Below are positions 4,724-12,834 of a DNA stretch of 16,792 nucleotides, piece by piece. The notes below the pieces were generated by a model, which saw only the letters and a list, made by a program, of their open reading frames with translations, did not search any database and was not told where the DNA came from. Both the position numbers and the translations under genes were made by a program. This DNA comes from RPQJ01 sp963714645. GTDB lineage: Bacteria; Pseudomonadota; Gammaproteobacteria; Steroidobacterales; Steroidobacteraceae. The DNA lies in contig CAVQQX010000057.1 in assembly GCA_963714645.1 (NCBI GenBank), forward strand, positions 1 to 16,792, in the 5' to 3' direction. Each line of letters starts with the position of its first letter. The stretch's first letter is position 1.

Positions 4724-7315
4724 ATGACAGCTCATGTCGATGCCCACTGGGTCGTGCTCAAGTTCGGCGGCAGCAGCGTTTCGAGCGTCAGCAACTGGCG
4801 GAACGTCGCGGACGTCGTGCGTGCCCGGCTCGCCGAGGGACTGCACCCGGTGATCGTGCATTCCGCGCTGTCGGGCATCACCGATCGACTGGAGCAACTG
4901 CTCGCCAAGGCCCTGACCGGCGAATGGGAGCCGGTCATGGAGCAACTCGAGCGCCGCCACATGGACCTGGCACGTGACCTCGGTGTGCCGGGTGTCGCCG
5001 CGGAGCTCGACCATCATTTCTCGGAACTGCGGCGCAGCGCCGAAGGCATCCGCCTGATCGGCGAGGTGAGCGACCGGCTGCGCGCGCGCGTGATGGCGAA
5101 CGGCGAGCTGATGGCGACACGCCTCGGGGCCGCGTTCCTGGCCCACGAGGGCATCGACGTGCAGTGGGTCGACGCGCGGACGCTGCTGCATGCCGAGGAG
5201 CGGCCCGGTGCCTCGCAGCGTTCGAATTACCTTTCGGCCACGTGCGTCTTCGAGCCGGACCCGGCGCTGCAACGACAGCTGGCCGCGGGTCGCAAGGTGC
5301 TCGTCACGCAGGGCTTCATCGCGAGCGACGCCAGGGGCGACACCGTGCTGCTCGGTCGCGGCGGCTCCGATACGTCGGGCAGCTATTTCGCGGCCCGCCT
5401 GGCGGCGAGCCGGCTCGAGATCTGGACCGACGTGCCCGGCATGTTCACGGCGAACCCCCGGTCGGTGCCGAACGCGCGGCTGTTGAAATCGCTCGACTAC
5501 GACGAGGCCCAGGAGATCGCGAGCAGCGGCGCCAAGGTCCTGCACCCGCGCTGCATCCTGCCGGTCAAGCAGTATGCGATTCCGCTCACCGTCCACGACA
5601 CCCAGCTCCCCGACCTCGAGGGCACGGTCGTCACCGCCAACGGCGGCGACGGGGGTGCGCGGGTCAAGGCGGTCTGCATCAAGAAGGGCATCACCCTCAT
5701 CTCGATGGACACGCTCGGCATGTGGCACCAGGTCGGGTTCCTCGCGGACGCGTTTGCCGTGTTCAAGCAGCACGGGCTGTCGGTCGACCTCGTCTCGACC
5801 TCGGAAACAAGCGTCACGGTCTCGCTCGATCCCGCGGCGAACACGCTCGACGGTCGCACACTCGAGTCCCTGATCGCCGACCTGGCGCGGCTGTGCCGCG
5901 TCGAGGTGATCGGCCCCTGCGCCGCGGTGAGCCTGGTCGGTCGCAACATCCGGGCGACCCTGCACCGCCTCGGCAACGCCCTCGAGCTGTTCGAGGAGCA
6001 GAAAATCTATCTCGTCACGCAGGCGGCCAACGACCTGAACATCACTTTCGTGGTCGACGAGGAGCAGGGCGACCGCCTCGTTCGCCGGCTGCACGACGTG
6101 ATCGTCTGGAACGCGCCCTCGGACCAGGTGCTGGGCCCGACCTGGGAGCAGATCCACGGCATGGCGCCCGCGCTGCCCGCCGGCGGCCCGCCCTGGTGGG
6201 AGCAGCGTCGCGAGGAGCTGCAGCGGGTCGCGCGCGCAGCGGGCGCGGCTTTCGTCTACGACCGTGCGTCGCTCGAGCTCGCCGCGCGCCAGCTGCTGGC
6301 GATCCGCGGCGTCGACCGGATTTTCTATGCGATCAAGGCCAATCCCCACCCGGAGATCCTGCGGACCTTCGCGGGCCTCGGGCTTTCGTTCGAATGCGTG
6401 TCGCAGGCCGAGTGCCAGCGCGTGCTCGACACCGTCCGCGGCATCGACGCGGGCAAGATCCTCTTCACGCCCAATTTCGCACCGCGCGCGGAGTACGAGT
6501 GGGCGCTGGCCCAGCACGTCAACCTCACGATCGACAGCCTCTACGCGTTGCGCGAGTGGGGCGAGCTGTTCCGTGGCCGCGACGTGCTCGTGCGCCTGGA
6601 CACCGGCTTCGGCCGCGGGCACCACGACCACGTCCGCACCGCCGGCGTGCACTCGAAGTTCGGCGTGCCGCTGTTCGAGCTCGACGAGCTCGAGCGCCTC
6701 GTCACGGCGACAGGCGCGCGGGTCGTCGGCCTGCACGCGCACACGGGCAGCGGCGTCTTCGAAGTGCGAAACTGGCAGGAGGTCGGCCAGGTGCTCGGCG
6801 ACCTCGCGCGGCGCTTTCCGCAGGTCCGCGCGATCGACCTCGGTGGCGGCCTGGGCGTGCCGGAAAAGCCGGGCCAGGTGCCCGTCGACCTGGCGGCCCT
6901 GCAGAGTGTCATCGATGGGCTGCACGCGAAATTCCCGTCGCTGCAGCTCTGGATCGAGCCCGGCCGCTTCCTCGTCGCGCAGGCGGGGGTGCTGGTGGTC
7001 GAGGTCACTCAGCTGAAGGGCAAGGGCGCCGTGCAGTATGTCGGCGTCGCCACCGGGATGAACTCGCTGATCCGTCCCGCGCTCTACGGCGCGCACCACG
7101 ACATCGTGAACCTGACCCGTTACGGCGAACCGGGCACCGAGATCTATAATGTGGTCGGGCCGATCTGCGAATCGGCGGACGTCCTGGGCTACGAGCGCCT
7201 GCTGCCGCCGACGTTCGAGCGCGACGTGCTGCTGGTCGCGAACGCCGGGGCGTATGGACGTGCGATGAGCTCGTCCTACAACTTGCGCGAGCCGGCACGT
7301 GAAGTGATGGTTTGA
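4724..7315 (+). CDS. lysAC: Bifunctional aspartate kinase / diaminopimelate decarboxylase
   Basis: This 863-residue cytosolic fusion carries the first and last enzymes of lysine synthesis from aspartate. Residues 1 to about 480 are aspartokinase: the ATP-binding KFGGSS at 13-18, GRGGSDTSGSYFAARLAAS, EIWTDVPGMFTANPR and C-terminal ACT-type regulatory segments (CIKKGITLISMDTLGM, VDLVSTSETSVTVSLD). Residues about 485-863 are PLP-dependent LysA: the Schiff-base Lys in YAIKANPHPEILR (K538), GLHAHTGSG, DLGGGLGVP, WIEPGRFLVAQAG and GPICESADVLGYERLLPP. The frame is open from GTG 4643, but ATG 4724 is preferred because it places KFGGSS at the family's usual distance and has GGGG upstream. The ACT region predicts lysine feedback control. 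Such fusions are known in Xanthomonas and Xylella. asd follows after 19 nt. Confidence 0.95.
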   Translation: MTAHVDAHWVVLKFGGSSVSSVSNWRNVADVVRARLAEGLHPVIVHSALSGITDRLEQLLAKALTGEWEPVMEQLERRHMDLARDLGVPGVAAELDHHFSELRRSAEGIRLIGEVSDRLRARVMANGELMATRLGAAFLAHEGIDVQWVDARTLLHAEERPGASQRSNYLSATCVFEPDPALQRQLAAGRKVLVTQGFIASDARGDTVLLGRGGSDTSGSYFAARLAASRLEIWTDVPGMFTANPRSVPNARLLKSLDYDEAQEIASSGAKVLHPRCILPVKQYAIPLTVHDTQLPDLEGTVVTANGGDGGARVKAVCIKKGITLISMDTLGMWHQVGFLADAFAVFKQHGLSVDLVSTSETSVTVSLDPAANTLDGRTLESLIADLARLCRVEVIGPCAAVSLVGRNIRATLHRLGNALELFEEQKIYLVTQAANDLNITFVVDEEQGDRLVRRLHDVIVWNAPSDQVLGPTWEQIHGMAPALPAGGPPWWEQRREELQRVARAAGAAFVYDRASLELAARQLLAIRGVDRIFYAIKANPHPEILRTFAGLGLSFECVSQAECQRVLDTVRGIDAGKILFTPNFAPRAEYEWALAQHVNLTIDSLYALREWGELFRGRDVLVRLDTGFGRGHHDHVRTAGVHSKFGVPLFELDELERLVTATGARVVGLHAHTGSGVFEVRNWQEVGQVLGDLARRFPQVRAIDLGGGLGVPEKPGQVPVDLAALQSVIDGLHAKFPSLQLWIEPGRFLVAQAGVLVVEVTQLKGKGAVQYVGVATGMNSLIRPALYGAHHDIVNLTRYGEPGTEIYNVVGPICESADVLGYERLLPPTFERDVLLVANAGAYGRAMSSSYNLREPAREVMV

Positions 7316-7334
7316 GCGGGCGACGGGCGCAGCG

Positions 7335-8459
7335 ATGTTGAAGACGGCGATCGTGGGCTGGCGGGGAATGGTGGGCTCGGTGCTCATGGAGCGCATGACC
7401 GCCGAGCGCGACTTCGACCACATCCGGCCCGTTTTCTTCAGTACGTCGCAAGCCGGCGGGCCGGGCCCGCGGATCGCCGGACGTGAGACCGGGCCGCTCG
7501 GGAATGCAAACGACGTCGGCGCCCTCTCTCAGTGCGACGTCGTGCTGACCTGCCAGGGGGGCGACTACACCAGCACGATCCATCCGAAGCTGCGCGCGAC
7601 GGGCTGGCGCGGCTACTGGATCGATGCAGGATCCGCGCTGCGGATGGCCGACGAGGCCGTGATCGTGCTCGATCCCGTCAATCGACACGTGATCGACGCT
7701 GCCCTGGATGCAGGGCGGCGCGACTACATCGGCGGCAACTGCACGGTGTCGCTGATGCTGATGGGACTCGCGGGCCTGTTGCGCGAAGACCTGGTCGAGT
7801 GGATGACCTGCATGACCTACCAGGCCGCCTCTGGCGCCGGCGCGCAGAACATGCGCGAACTGCTCGAGCAGATGGGGGCCCTGCACGCGTCGGCGGTCAC
7901 GATGCTGCGCGATCCCTCCAGCGGCATCCTCGACATCGACCGCGCGGTCACCGCGACGCTGCGCTCGCCGCAACTGCCTCAGGCCAACTTCGGCGTGCCG
8001 CTGGCCGGCAGCCTGATTCCGTGGATCGACAAGGACCTGGGCACCGGCCAGAGTCGTGAGGAATGGAAGGGCGGGGCGGAGACCAACAAGATCCTCGGCC
8101 GCAAACCGGGCCACGAGATTCCCGTCGAGAGCCTCTGCGTGCGCGTGAGCGCCATGCGCTGCCACAGCCAGGCGCTCACGATCAAGCTGCGCCGTGACCT
8201 GCCGCTCGCCGAGATCGAGCGCCTCGTCTCCGGCGGCAACGACTGGGTCCGCCTCGTGCCGAACCAGCGCGCCGCGTCGATGGCCGAGCTGTCGCCTGCG
8301 CGGATCAGCGGGACCCTCGACATCGCCGTCGGGCGCCTGCGCAAGCTGTCCATGGGGGGTGAGTACCTCGCGGCGTTCACGGTCGGGGACCAGTTGCTGT
8401 GGGGCGCCGCCGAGCCCTTGCGCCGCATGCTGCGCATCCTCGCCATGCGCGCGGACTGA
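7335..8459 (+). CDS. asd: Aspartate-semialdehyde dehydrogenase
   Basis: This enzyme reduces aspartyl phosphate to aspartate semialdehyde with NADPH, the step directly after the aspartokinase half of LysAC and the branch point to lysine, threonine and methionine. The 374-residue length and sequence fit the E. coli-type (Gram-negative) Asd. It has the nucleotide-binding GWRGMVGSVLMERM at the N-terminus, STSQAGG, LTCQGGDYT, the catalytic Cys in GGNCTVSLMLMGL (C136), TYQAASGAGAQNMREL, GQSREEWKGGAETNKIL and the catalytic His in MRCHSQALTIKL (H277). ATG 7335 lies 19 nt after the lysAC stop, so the two are almost certainly co-transcribed. No frameshift or missing key residue is seen. Confidence 0.96.
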   Translation: MLKTAIVGWRGMVGSVLMERMTAERDFDHIRPVFFSTSQAGGPGPRIAGRETGPLGNANDVGALSQCDVVLTCQGGDYTSTIHPKLRATGWRGYWIDAGSALRMADEAVIVLDPVNRHVIDAALDAGRRDYIGGNCTVSLMLMGLAGLLREDLVEWMTCMTYQAASGAGAQNMRELLEQMGALHASAVTMLRDPSSGILDIDRAVTATLRSPQLPQANFGVPLAGSLIPWIDKDLGTGQSREEWKGGAETNKILGRKPGHEIPVESLCVRVSAMRCHSQALTIKLRRDLPLAEIERLVSGGNDWVRLVPNQRAASMAELSPARISGTLDIAVGRLRKLSMGGEYLAAFTVGDQLLWGAAEPLRRMLRILAMRAD

Positions 8460-8462
8460 ATC

Positions 8463-8876
8463 GTGTGCACGCCCGATGGCCCTTCGCCGGCACCGACGCT
8501 CGGGCAGCTCCAGGCGCGACTCGCCGAGTTCGCCCGCGAGCGCGACTGGGATCAGTTCCACTCGCCCAAGAACCTGGCCATGGCGCTGGCGGGGGAAGTG
8601 GGCGAACTGCTCGAACACTTCCAATGGCTCACCGAGGCGCAAAGCGGCGCCTTGTCGCCCGCGACCCGGGAGCAGGCTGCGCTCGAGATGGCTGACGTCC
8701 TGCTCTATCTCCTGCGCCTGGCGGACAAGGTCGGCGTCGACCTGCTCGAGGCGGCGGCACGCAAGATCGACCTCAATGCGCTCAAGTACCCGGTCGAGTC
8801 CTCGCGCGGGTCCGCACACAAGCACGACGACGTTTCGCGCACGGACCCCGGGCTGCCTGCAGGCTGTGCCGACTGA
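8463..8876 (+). CDS. MazG-like nucleotide pyrophosphohydrolase (dCTPase-type)
   Basis: This 137-residue all-alpha NTP pyrophosphohydrolase is of the single-domain MazG-like type related to the eukaryotic dCTPase DCTPP1. It hydrolyses NTPs or dNTPs to the monophosphate and pyrophosphate, probably for nucleotide-pool cleaning. The DWDQFHSPKNLAMAL substrate loop is followed by the metal-binding GEVGELLEHFQW (E45, E48) and EMADVLLYLL (E75, D78), then VGVDLLEAAARKIDLNALKYPV, the standard end of the domain. The last 20 residues are a variable tail. The GTG start lies 3 nt after the asd stop, indicating translational coupling; no other in-frame start is better placed. Substrate preference cannot be read from sequence. 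Its position in a lysine cluster is probably convenience rather than pathway function. Confidence 0.88.
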   Translation: MCTPDGPSPAPTLGQLQARLAEFARERDWDQFHSPKNLAMALAGEVGELLEHFQWLTEAQSGALSPATREQAALEMADVLLYLLRLADKVGVDLLEAAARKIDLNALKYPVESSRGSAHKHDDVSRTDPGLPAGCAD

Positions 8877-10080
8877 CGGGGGTTTCCGTCCGGCGCTGCC
8901 GGGTGCTGCGGGGCTGCTGCCGAGGACGGTGGTCGTGCTCGGCCTCGTCTCGTTCCTGAACGACTCGGCAAGCGAGATGATCACGCCTCTGTTGCCGATC
9001 TTCCTCACCGCGACACTCGGGGCGGGTCCGGCCGTGGTCGGCCTGGTCGAGGGCCTCGCAGAGGCCACGGCCAGCGTGCTCAAGCTGGTGTCGGGTCGAC
9101 TCGCGGATCGCGGCGTGCGCGCGAAATCGCTCGTGCTCGGCGGTTACGGGTTGTCGAACGCGGCGCGGCCGCTCGTCGGACTCGCGACTGCGTGGTCTGC
9201 CGTGCTGCTGCTGCGCTTCCTCGATCGCGTCGGCAAGGGTGTGCGCACCGCGCCGCGCGATGCGCTGATCGCCGCGGCGACGCCGCCCGAGAACCGGGGC
9301 CGCGCGTTCGGTTTTCACCGCTCGATGGACCACGCCGGCGCGGTCGTCGGGCCGCTCGTGGCGTTCGCGCTGCTGAGCGCCCGGGTCGAGTTGCAGCAGG
9401 TCTTCCTGTGGTCGATCGTCCCCGGCACGTTCGTGCTGCTGTTGCTGGCGTTCGGGCTCCCCGCCGGCAAGCGCACGGAGCGGCTGCCGCCGAGCCGGTT
9501 CTCGTGGCGGTCGTTGAACCGGCGCCTGCGGGCCATGATCCTCGCGTCCGGCGGACTCGCGCTCGCGAGCGTGCCCGAAGTGTTCGTCGTGCTCTGGGCG
9601 ACGCACGCGGGGATGGCGGTGCGCTGGGTGCCGCTCGCCTGGGCGGCGGCGAGTCTCGGCAAGATGCTGATTGCCTTGCCCGCCGGCATCCTCGCCGACC
9701 GACTCGGTCGCCTGCCGATGCTGCTCGCGGGATGGTCGGCACGCGTCACGGTACTGGCGCTGCTCGCCGGGCTCGCGCAGCCGTCGAGCGTGGTCGTGAG
9801 CGTGCTGTTCCTCGCATACTCCGCGACCCTCGCGATCACGGAGCCCGCGGAGCGATCGCTGATCGGCGACCACGCCGAGGCCCACGAGCGCGGTACTGCC
9901 TACGGGCTCTATCACCTCGCGGGCGGACTCCTCGTCCTGCCGGGAGCGGTGCTCTTCGGGTCCCTCTGGGAGCGGTTCGGATCCGGGGCCGCGTTCGGCA
10001 CGGCCGCCGTGATCACAGCCGGCGCCGCGGCCTTGCTGCTGGTGCTGGTGCAGCGAGGCGGTCGCGCGCCTGCACGGTAA
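8866..10080 (+). CDS. Major facilitator superfamily transporter, substrate unknown
   Basis: This 404-residue inner-membrane protein has about 12 hydrophobic segments. It belongs to a common uncharacterised MFS group recognisable by VSFLNDSASEMITPLLPIFL in helix 1, VVGLVEGLAEATASVLKL in helix 2, SGRLADR in the loop, RFLDRVGKGVRTAPRDALIA after helix 4 and GFHRSMDHAGAVVGPLVA in helix 5. The second half shows ILADRLGRLPMLLAG and YGLYHLAGGLLVLPGAVLFG. The GTG at 8866 overlaps the end of the preceding gene by 11 nt; GTG 8929 is an alternative but would start inside helix 1. No plus-strand gene follows, so it ends the cluster. Being downstream of lysAC-asd, export of lysine or a related compound is conceivable but not supported by sequence. 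Confidence 0.87.
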   Translation: MPTDGGFRPALPGAAGLLPRTVVVLGLVSFLNDSASEMITPLLPIFLTATLGAGPAVVGLVEGLAEATASVLKLVSGRLADRGVRAKSLVLGGYGLSNAARPLVGLATAWSAVLLLRFLDRVGKGVRTAPRDALIAAATPPENRGRAFGFHRSMDHAGAVVGPLVAFALLSARVELQQVFLWSIVPGTFVLLLLAFGLPAGKRTERLPPSRFSWRSLNRRLRAMILASGGLALASVPEVFVVLWATHAGMAVRWVPLAWAAASLGKMLIALPAGILADRLGRLPMLLAGWSARVTVLALLAGLAQPSSVVVSVLFLAYSATLAITEPAERSLIGDHAEAHERGTAYGLYHLAGGLLVLPGAVLFGSLWERFGSGAAFGTAAVITAGAAALLLVLVQRGGRAPAR

Positions 10081-10094
10081 GGACCGCTGGCAAC

Positions 10095-10727
10095 CTAGCC
10101 TTTGGCGACATGGCGGGAGGCCAGTTCCTGCACCACCCGATCGAGCGACAGGTTGCGGGCCTTGAGCAGCACGAGCAGGTGATAGAGCAGGTCGGCGCAC
10201 TCGCCGACCAGCTCGCGATCGTCGCGGGTTGCGGCGGCGAGCGCCGTTTCGACGCCTTCCTCACCGACCTTCTGGGCGATGCGCCCGATGCCGCTCGCGT
10301 AGAGCCTCGCGGTGTAACTTCCTGCGGGACTTTCGGCGATGCGTCGCGCGATCGTCTGCTCGAGCGCCGGCAGGAACGCGACACGCGCAGCGTCGGGCAG
10401 GCGCGACTCGGCGAAACAACTCTCCGTGCCCTTGTGGCAGGTGGGTCCGACCGGGTTCGCGAGGACGAGGATGGTATCGTCGTCGCAGTCGGCCGACACC
10501 TGCACGACGTCGAGGTAATGACCCGAAGTCTCGCCTTTCGTCCACAGCGTGCGCCGCGACCGGCTGAAGAACGTCACGCGCCCGCGGTCGAGGGTCTGCT
10601 GCAGCGCGTCGGCGTTCATGTAACCGAGCATCAGGACGCGGCCGGAGCGGGCGTCCTGCACGATGGCCGGCAACAGCCCGTCGCCGCCCTTGGTCCAGTC
10701 GGGCTCACGGGGCAGCGAATCGTTCAT
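10095..10727 (-). CDS. hisIE: Bifunctional phosphoribosyl-AMP cyclohydrolase / phosphoribosyl-ATP pyrophosphatase
   Basis: This 210-residue fusion catalyses steps two and three of histidine synthesis. The N-terminal HisI half has VQDARSGRVLMLGYMN, TFFSRSRRTLWTKGETSG and the metal-binding VSADCDDDTILVL with GPTCHKGTESCF. The C-terminal HisE half (about 115-210) has the MazG-like helical motifs KVGEEGVETALAA and ECADLLYHLLVLL. The ATG overlaps the hisF stop in an ATGA, so translation is coupled. It is the last gene of the his operon and ends 14 nt from the convergent MFS gene. Confidence 0.96.
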   Translation of the reverse strand: MNDSLPREPDWTKGGDGLLPAIVQDARSGRVLMLGYMNADALQQTLDRGRVTFFSRSRRTLWTKGETSGHYLDVVQVSADCDDDTILVLANPVGPTCHKGTESCFAESRLPDAARVAFLPALEQTIARRIAESPAGSYTARLYASGIGRIAQKVGEEGVETALAAATRDDRELVGECADLLYHLLVLLKARNLSLDRVVQELASRHVAKG

Positions 10728-11491
10728 CGTCGCACCTCGATTCCCTGCCGCAGCAGGAAGGCCTTGAGCTCTGGGACGGCAATCCTGCCGTCGTGGAACA
10801 CGCTCGCGGCGAGTGCAGCGTCGGCCCCGGCCTCGGTGAACACGGCCGCGAAATGTTCCGGCGCGCCGGCGCCGCCCGAGGCGACCAGCGGCACGCGACA
10901 GCATGCACGCACGGCTCGAACCTGCTCGAGGTCGAAACCGCGGCGGACGCCGTCGCTCGCCATGCAGTTCAGCACGATCTCGCCTGCTCCGCGATCCTGG
11001 GCCTCGCGCACCCAGTCGAGCGTGAGGCGCTGCGGATCGCGAGTACGCGCGGGATCCCCGGTGAACTGGCGCACCTCGTAGCCGCCGGGCACCGTCTGGC
11101 TGTCGATCCCCACTACGACGCATTGCGAACCGAAGCGGCGCGCGAGCGCGTCGACCAGCGGCGGGTCGGCCAGGGCCGGGGAATTCACCGACACTTTCTC
11201 GGCGCCGGCGCTCAGGATCTCTTCGGCCTCGGCGACACTGCGGATGCCGCCTGCCACGCAGAACGGAATGTCCAGCACGCGCGCCACGCGGGCGATCCAG
11301 CCACGGTCGACGGTCCTGCCCTGCGGACTCGCCGTGATGTCGTAGAACACGAGTTCGTCGGCGCCTTCCGCGCAGTACCGGGCGGCCAGCTCCAGGATCT
11401 CCCCCACGACTCGATGGTCGCGGAAGCGCACGCCCTTGACCACCCGTCCGTCGCGGACGTCGAGGCAGGGAATTATGCGGCGGGCAAGAAT
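10724..11491 (-). CDS. hisF: Imidazole glycerol phosphate synthase, cyclase subunit
   Basis: HisF is the TIM-barrel half of the HisH-HisF glutamine amidotransferase that forms imidazole glycerol phosphate and AICAR. The obvious start (GTG 11443) would drop the first beta strand and the catalytic Asp. Upstream the frame continues as RRIIPCLDVRDGR, the universal HisF start, back to an in-frame TGA at 11506-11504, with no ATG, GTG or TTG between. The ATT at 11491-11489 aligns exactly with the Met of E. coli HisF. It lies 8 nt after a GGAG Shine-Dalgarno sequence (11503-11500) and places the two catalytic Asp at residues 11 and 130, as in Thermotoga HisF. With ATT the protein is 255 residues, normal for the family. 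The start overlaps hisA by 19 nt. Other motifs: DELVFYDITAS, VAGGIRS, SVNSPAL, LASGGAG-type VASGGAGAPEHF. Confidence 0.93.
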   Translation of the reverse strand: MLARRIIPCLDVRDGRVVKGVRFRDHRVVGEILELAARYCAEGADELVFYDITASPQGRTVDRGWIARVARVLDIPFCVAGGIRSVAEAEEILSAGAEKVSVNSPALADPPLVDALARRFGSQCVVVGIDSQTVPGGYEVRQFTGDPARTRDPQRLTLDWVREAQDRGAGEIVLNCMASDGVRRGFDLEQVRAVRACCRVPLVASGGAGAPEHFAAVFTEAGADAALAASVFHDGRIAVPELKAFLLRQGIEVRR

Positions 11492-12216
11492 GGCTCGAGC
11501 TCCTCACGTTCGATCCGGCCTTCGAGCAGGGCGCGGCCACTCACGATGGCCGCGACACCGGTGCGGGCGACCTCGTCGAGGTCGGCGCGGCCGCCGACAC
11601 CGCCCGACGCCTGCCATTGCAGGCCGGGAAACCTCGCGACGGCGTCCGTGTAGAGCGCCAGGTTGGGTCCCGACAAGGCTCCGTCGCGCGCGACGTCGGT
11701 GCAGAGAACGTGCACCGCGCCTGCGGCCGCGTACCCGGCAACGACTTCCCAGAGGTTGGCACGGGTCTGCGATTCCCAGCCGTGGGTGGCCAGTCGCGGG
11801 ATGCCGTCCGCATCGATCCGGACGTCGAAGGCGAGCACTACGCGGTCGACGCCGAAGTCGCGTAACCAGTGGTAAACCTCCGCGGGATCGGTCACGGCGA
11901 GGCTGCCCACGACGATGCGCCGGACGCCGAGTGCCAGCATGTCAGCGGCGACCCGGCGGCTGCGGATGCCGCCGCCCGCCTGTACGACGACGTCGGGCCA
12001 TGCGGAGGCGAGTTTCGCGATCGCAGCATGGTTCGACTGCGCGCCGGTGCGTGCACCGTCGAGGTCGACCACGTGCACATAGCGCGCGCCGAGCTCGCGA
12101 TAACGCGCAAGCACGCGCAGCGGGTCTTCCTCGTAGATCGTCTCGGCGTCGAAGCGACCCTGTAGCAGGCGGACGCAGCGGCCGTCGCGGAGGTCGATGG
12201 CGGGCACCAGGCGCAC
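11473..12216 (-). CDS. hisA: ProFAR isomerase (phosphoribosylformimino-AICAR ribotide isomerase)
   Basis: This 247-residue TIM-barrel enzyme catalyses the Amadori rearrangement that produces PRFAR, the substrate of HisH-HisF. The signature VPAIDLRDGRCVRLLQG carries the N-terminal catalytic Asp. Other motifs are YVHVVDLDGARTG, QAGGGIRS, VVGSLAV, TDVARDGALSGPN with the second catalytic Asp, and QASGGVGG near the C-terminus. The start is a GTG at 12216, 2 nt after the hisH stop; CTG 12222 is the only other nearby option. No clear Shine-Dalgarno sequence precedes it, so it probably relies on ribosomes finishing hisH. The 3' end overlaps hisF by 19 nt. Confidence 0.94.
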   Translation of the reverse strand: MRLVPAIDLRDGRCVRLLQGRFDAETIYEEDPLRVLARYRELGARYVHVVDLDGARTGAQSNHAAIAKLASAWPDVVVQAGGGIRSRRVAADMLALGVRRIVVGSLAVTDPAEVYHWLRDFGVDRVVLAFDVRIDADGIPRLATHGWESQTRANLWEVVAGYAAAGAVHVLCTDVARDGALSGPNLALYTDAVARFPGLQWQASGGVGGRADLDEVARTGVAAIVSGRALLEGRIEREELEPFLPAA

Positions 12217-12218
12217 GG

Positions 12219-12818
12219 TCAGGCCAGCGCGAGAAAGTTCGCGAGCAGGCGGGCGCCGGGCCGGGACGAGCGCTCGGGATGAAACTGCGTGCCCACGAAG
12301 TTGCGGTGCGCGACGATCGCGGAGTACTCGGCACCGTAGTCGAACGTCGCGACCGTCCAGGGACCGACGGGAGCGACATAACTGTGCACGAAGTAGAGGT
12401 ATGGCTCGTCCTCGAAATTGCGCACGAGCGGCGACGACTCGCCCCGGGCGCGCACCCGGTTCCATCCCATGTGCGGCACGGGCATGCCCGCGCGGTCCGG
12501 GATGCGCTCCACGCGCGCCGGCACGACGCCGAGGCACGCGACCTCGCCTTCGGCGCTCGATTCGAACAGCAGCTGCATGCCGAGGCAGATGCCCAGCACC
12601 GGCTGGGTCAACCGGGGGATCAGCGTGTCGAGGGCGGCGTGCCGCAGGCGCTCCATGCCGTCGGCCGCGGCACCGACGCCGGGCAGGATCACCCGGGGCG
12701 CGAGGCGGAGTTGCTCAGGGTCCTGCGTGAGCCGCGACGAGGCGCCCAGGCGGTCCAGCGCGAACTGCAGCGACGCGACGTTCGCACCGCCGTTGTCGAT
12801 GATCGCGACGTCGGTCAT
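12219..12818 (-). CDS. hisH: Imidazole glycerol phosphate synthase, glutamine amidotransferase subunit
   Basis: This 199-residue class I glutaminase supplies ammonia to HisF. It begins VAIIDNGGANVASLQFAL, then LPGVGAAADGM with the oxyanion region, the nucleophilic Cys in GICLGMQLLFE, HMGWNRV, YFVHSYVAP and the His-Glu pair in GTQFHPERS. Length is normal. ATG 12818 is chosen because the family begins just before this motif; the frame is open further upstream but only antisense to hisB. It starts 16 nt after the hisB stop, the widest spacing between adjacent genes in the operon. Confidence 0.95.
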   Translation of the reverse strand: MTDVAIIDNGGANVASLQFALDRLGASSRLTQDPEQLRLAPRVILPGVGAAADGMERLRHAALDTLIPRLTQPVLGICLGMQLLFESSAEGEVACLGVVPARVERIPDRAGMPVPHMGWNRVRARGESSPLVRNFEDEPYLYFVHSYVAPVGPWTVATFDYGAEYSAIVAHRNFVGTQFHPERSSRPGARLLANFLALA

Positions 12819-12834
12819 GACCGCCGCGTCGCCA

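Noticed and set aside
5164..7149. A 661-codon plus-strand frame inside lysAC in another frame
   Set aside because: Composition is dominated by Arg, Ala, Gly and Pro with no domains; it is a frame shadow of lysAC.
4574..7423. A 949-codon open frame on the minus strand opposite lysAC
   Set aside because: It is exactly antisense to lysAC, whose protein motifs are unmistakable. The translation is rich in Arg, Asp, Gln and His with no recognisable domain, as expected for the shadow of GC-rich codons.
7005..9083. A 692-codon minus-strand open frame opposite asd and the MazG-like gene
   Set aside because: Same explanation: low-complexity Arg/Ala/His composition, no motif, and the plus strand holds well-supported genes.
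11443..11443. GTG 11443 as the hisF start
   Set aside because: It would remove RIIPCLDV, including the catalytic Asp and the first beta strand of the barrel, while the upstream codons encode these perfectly.
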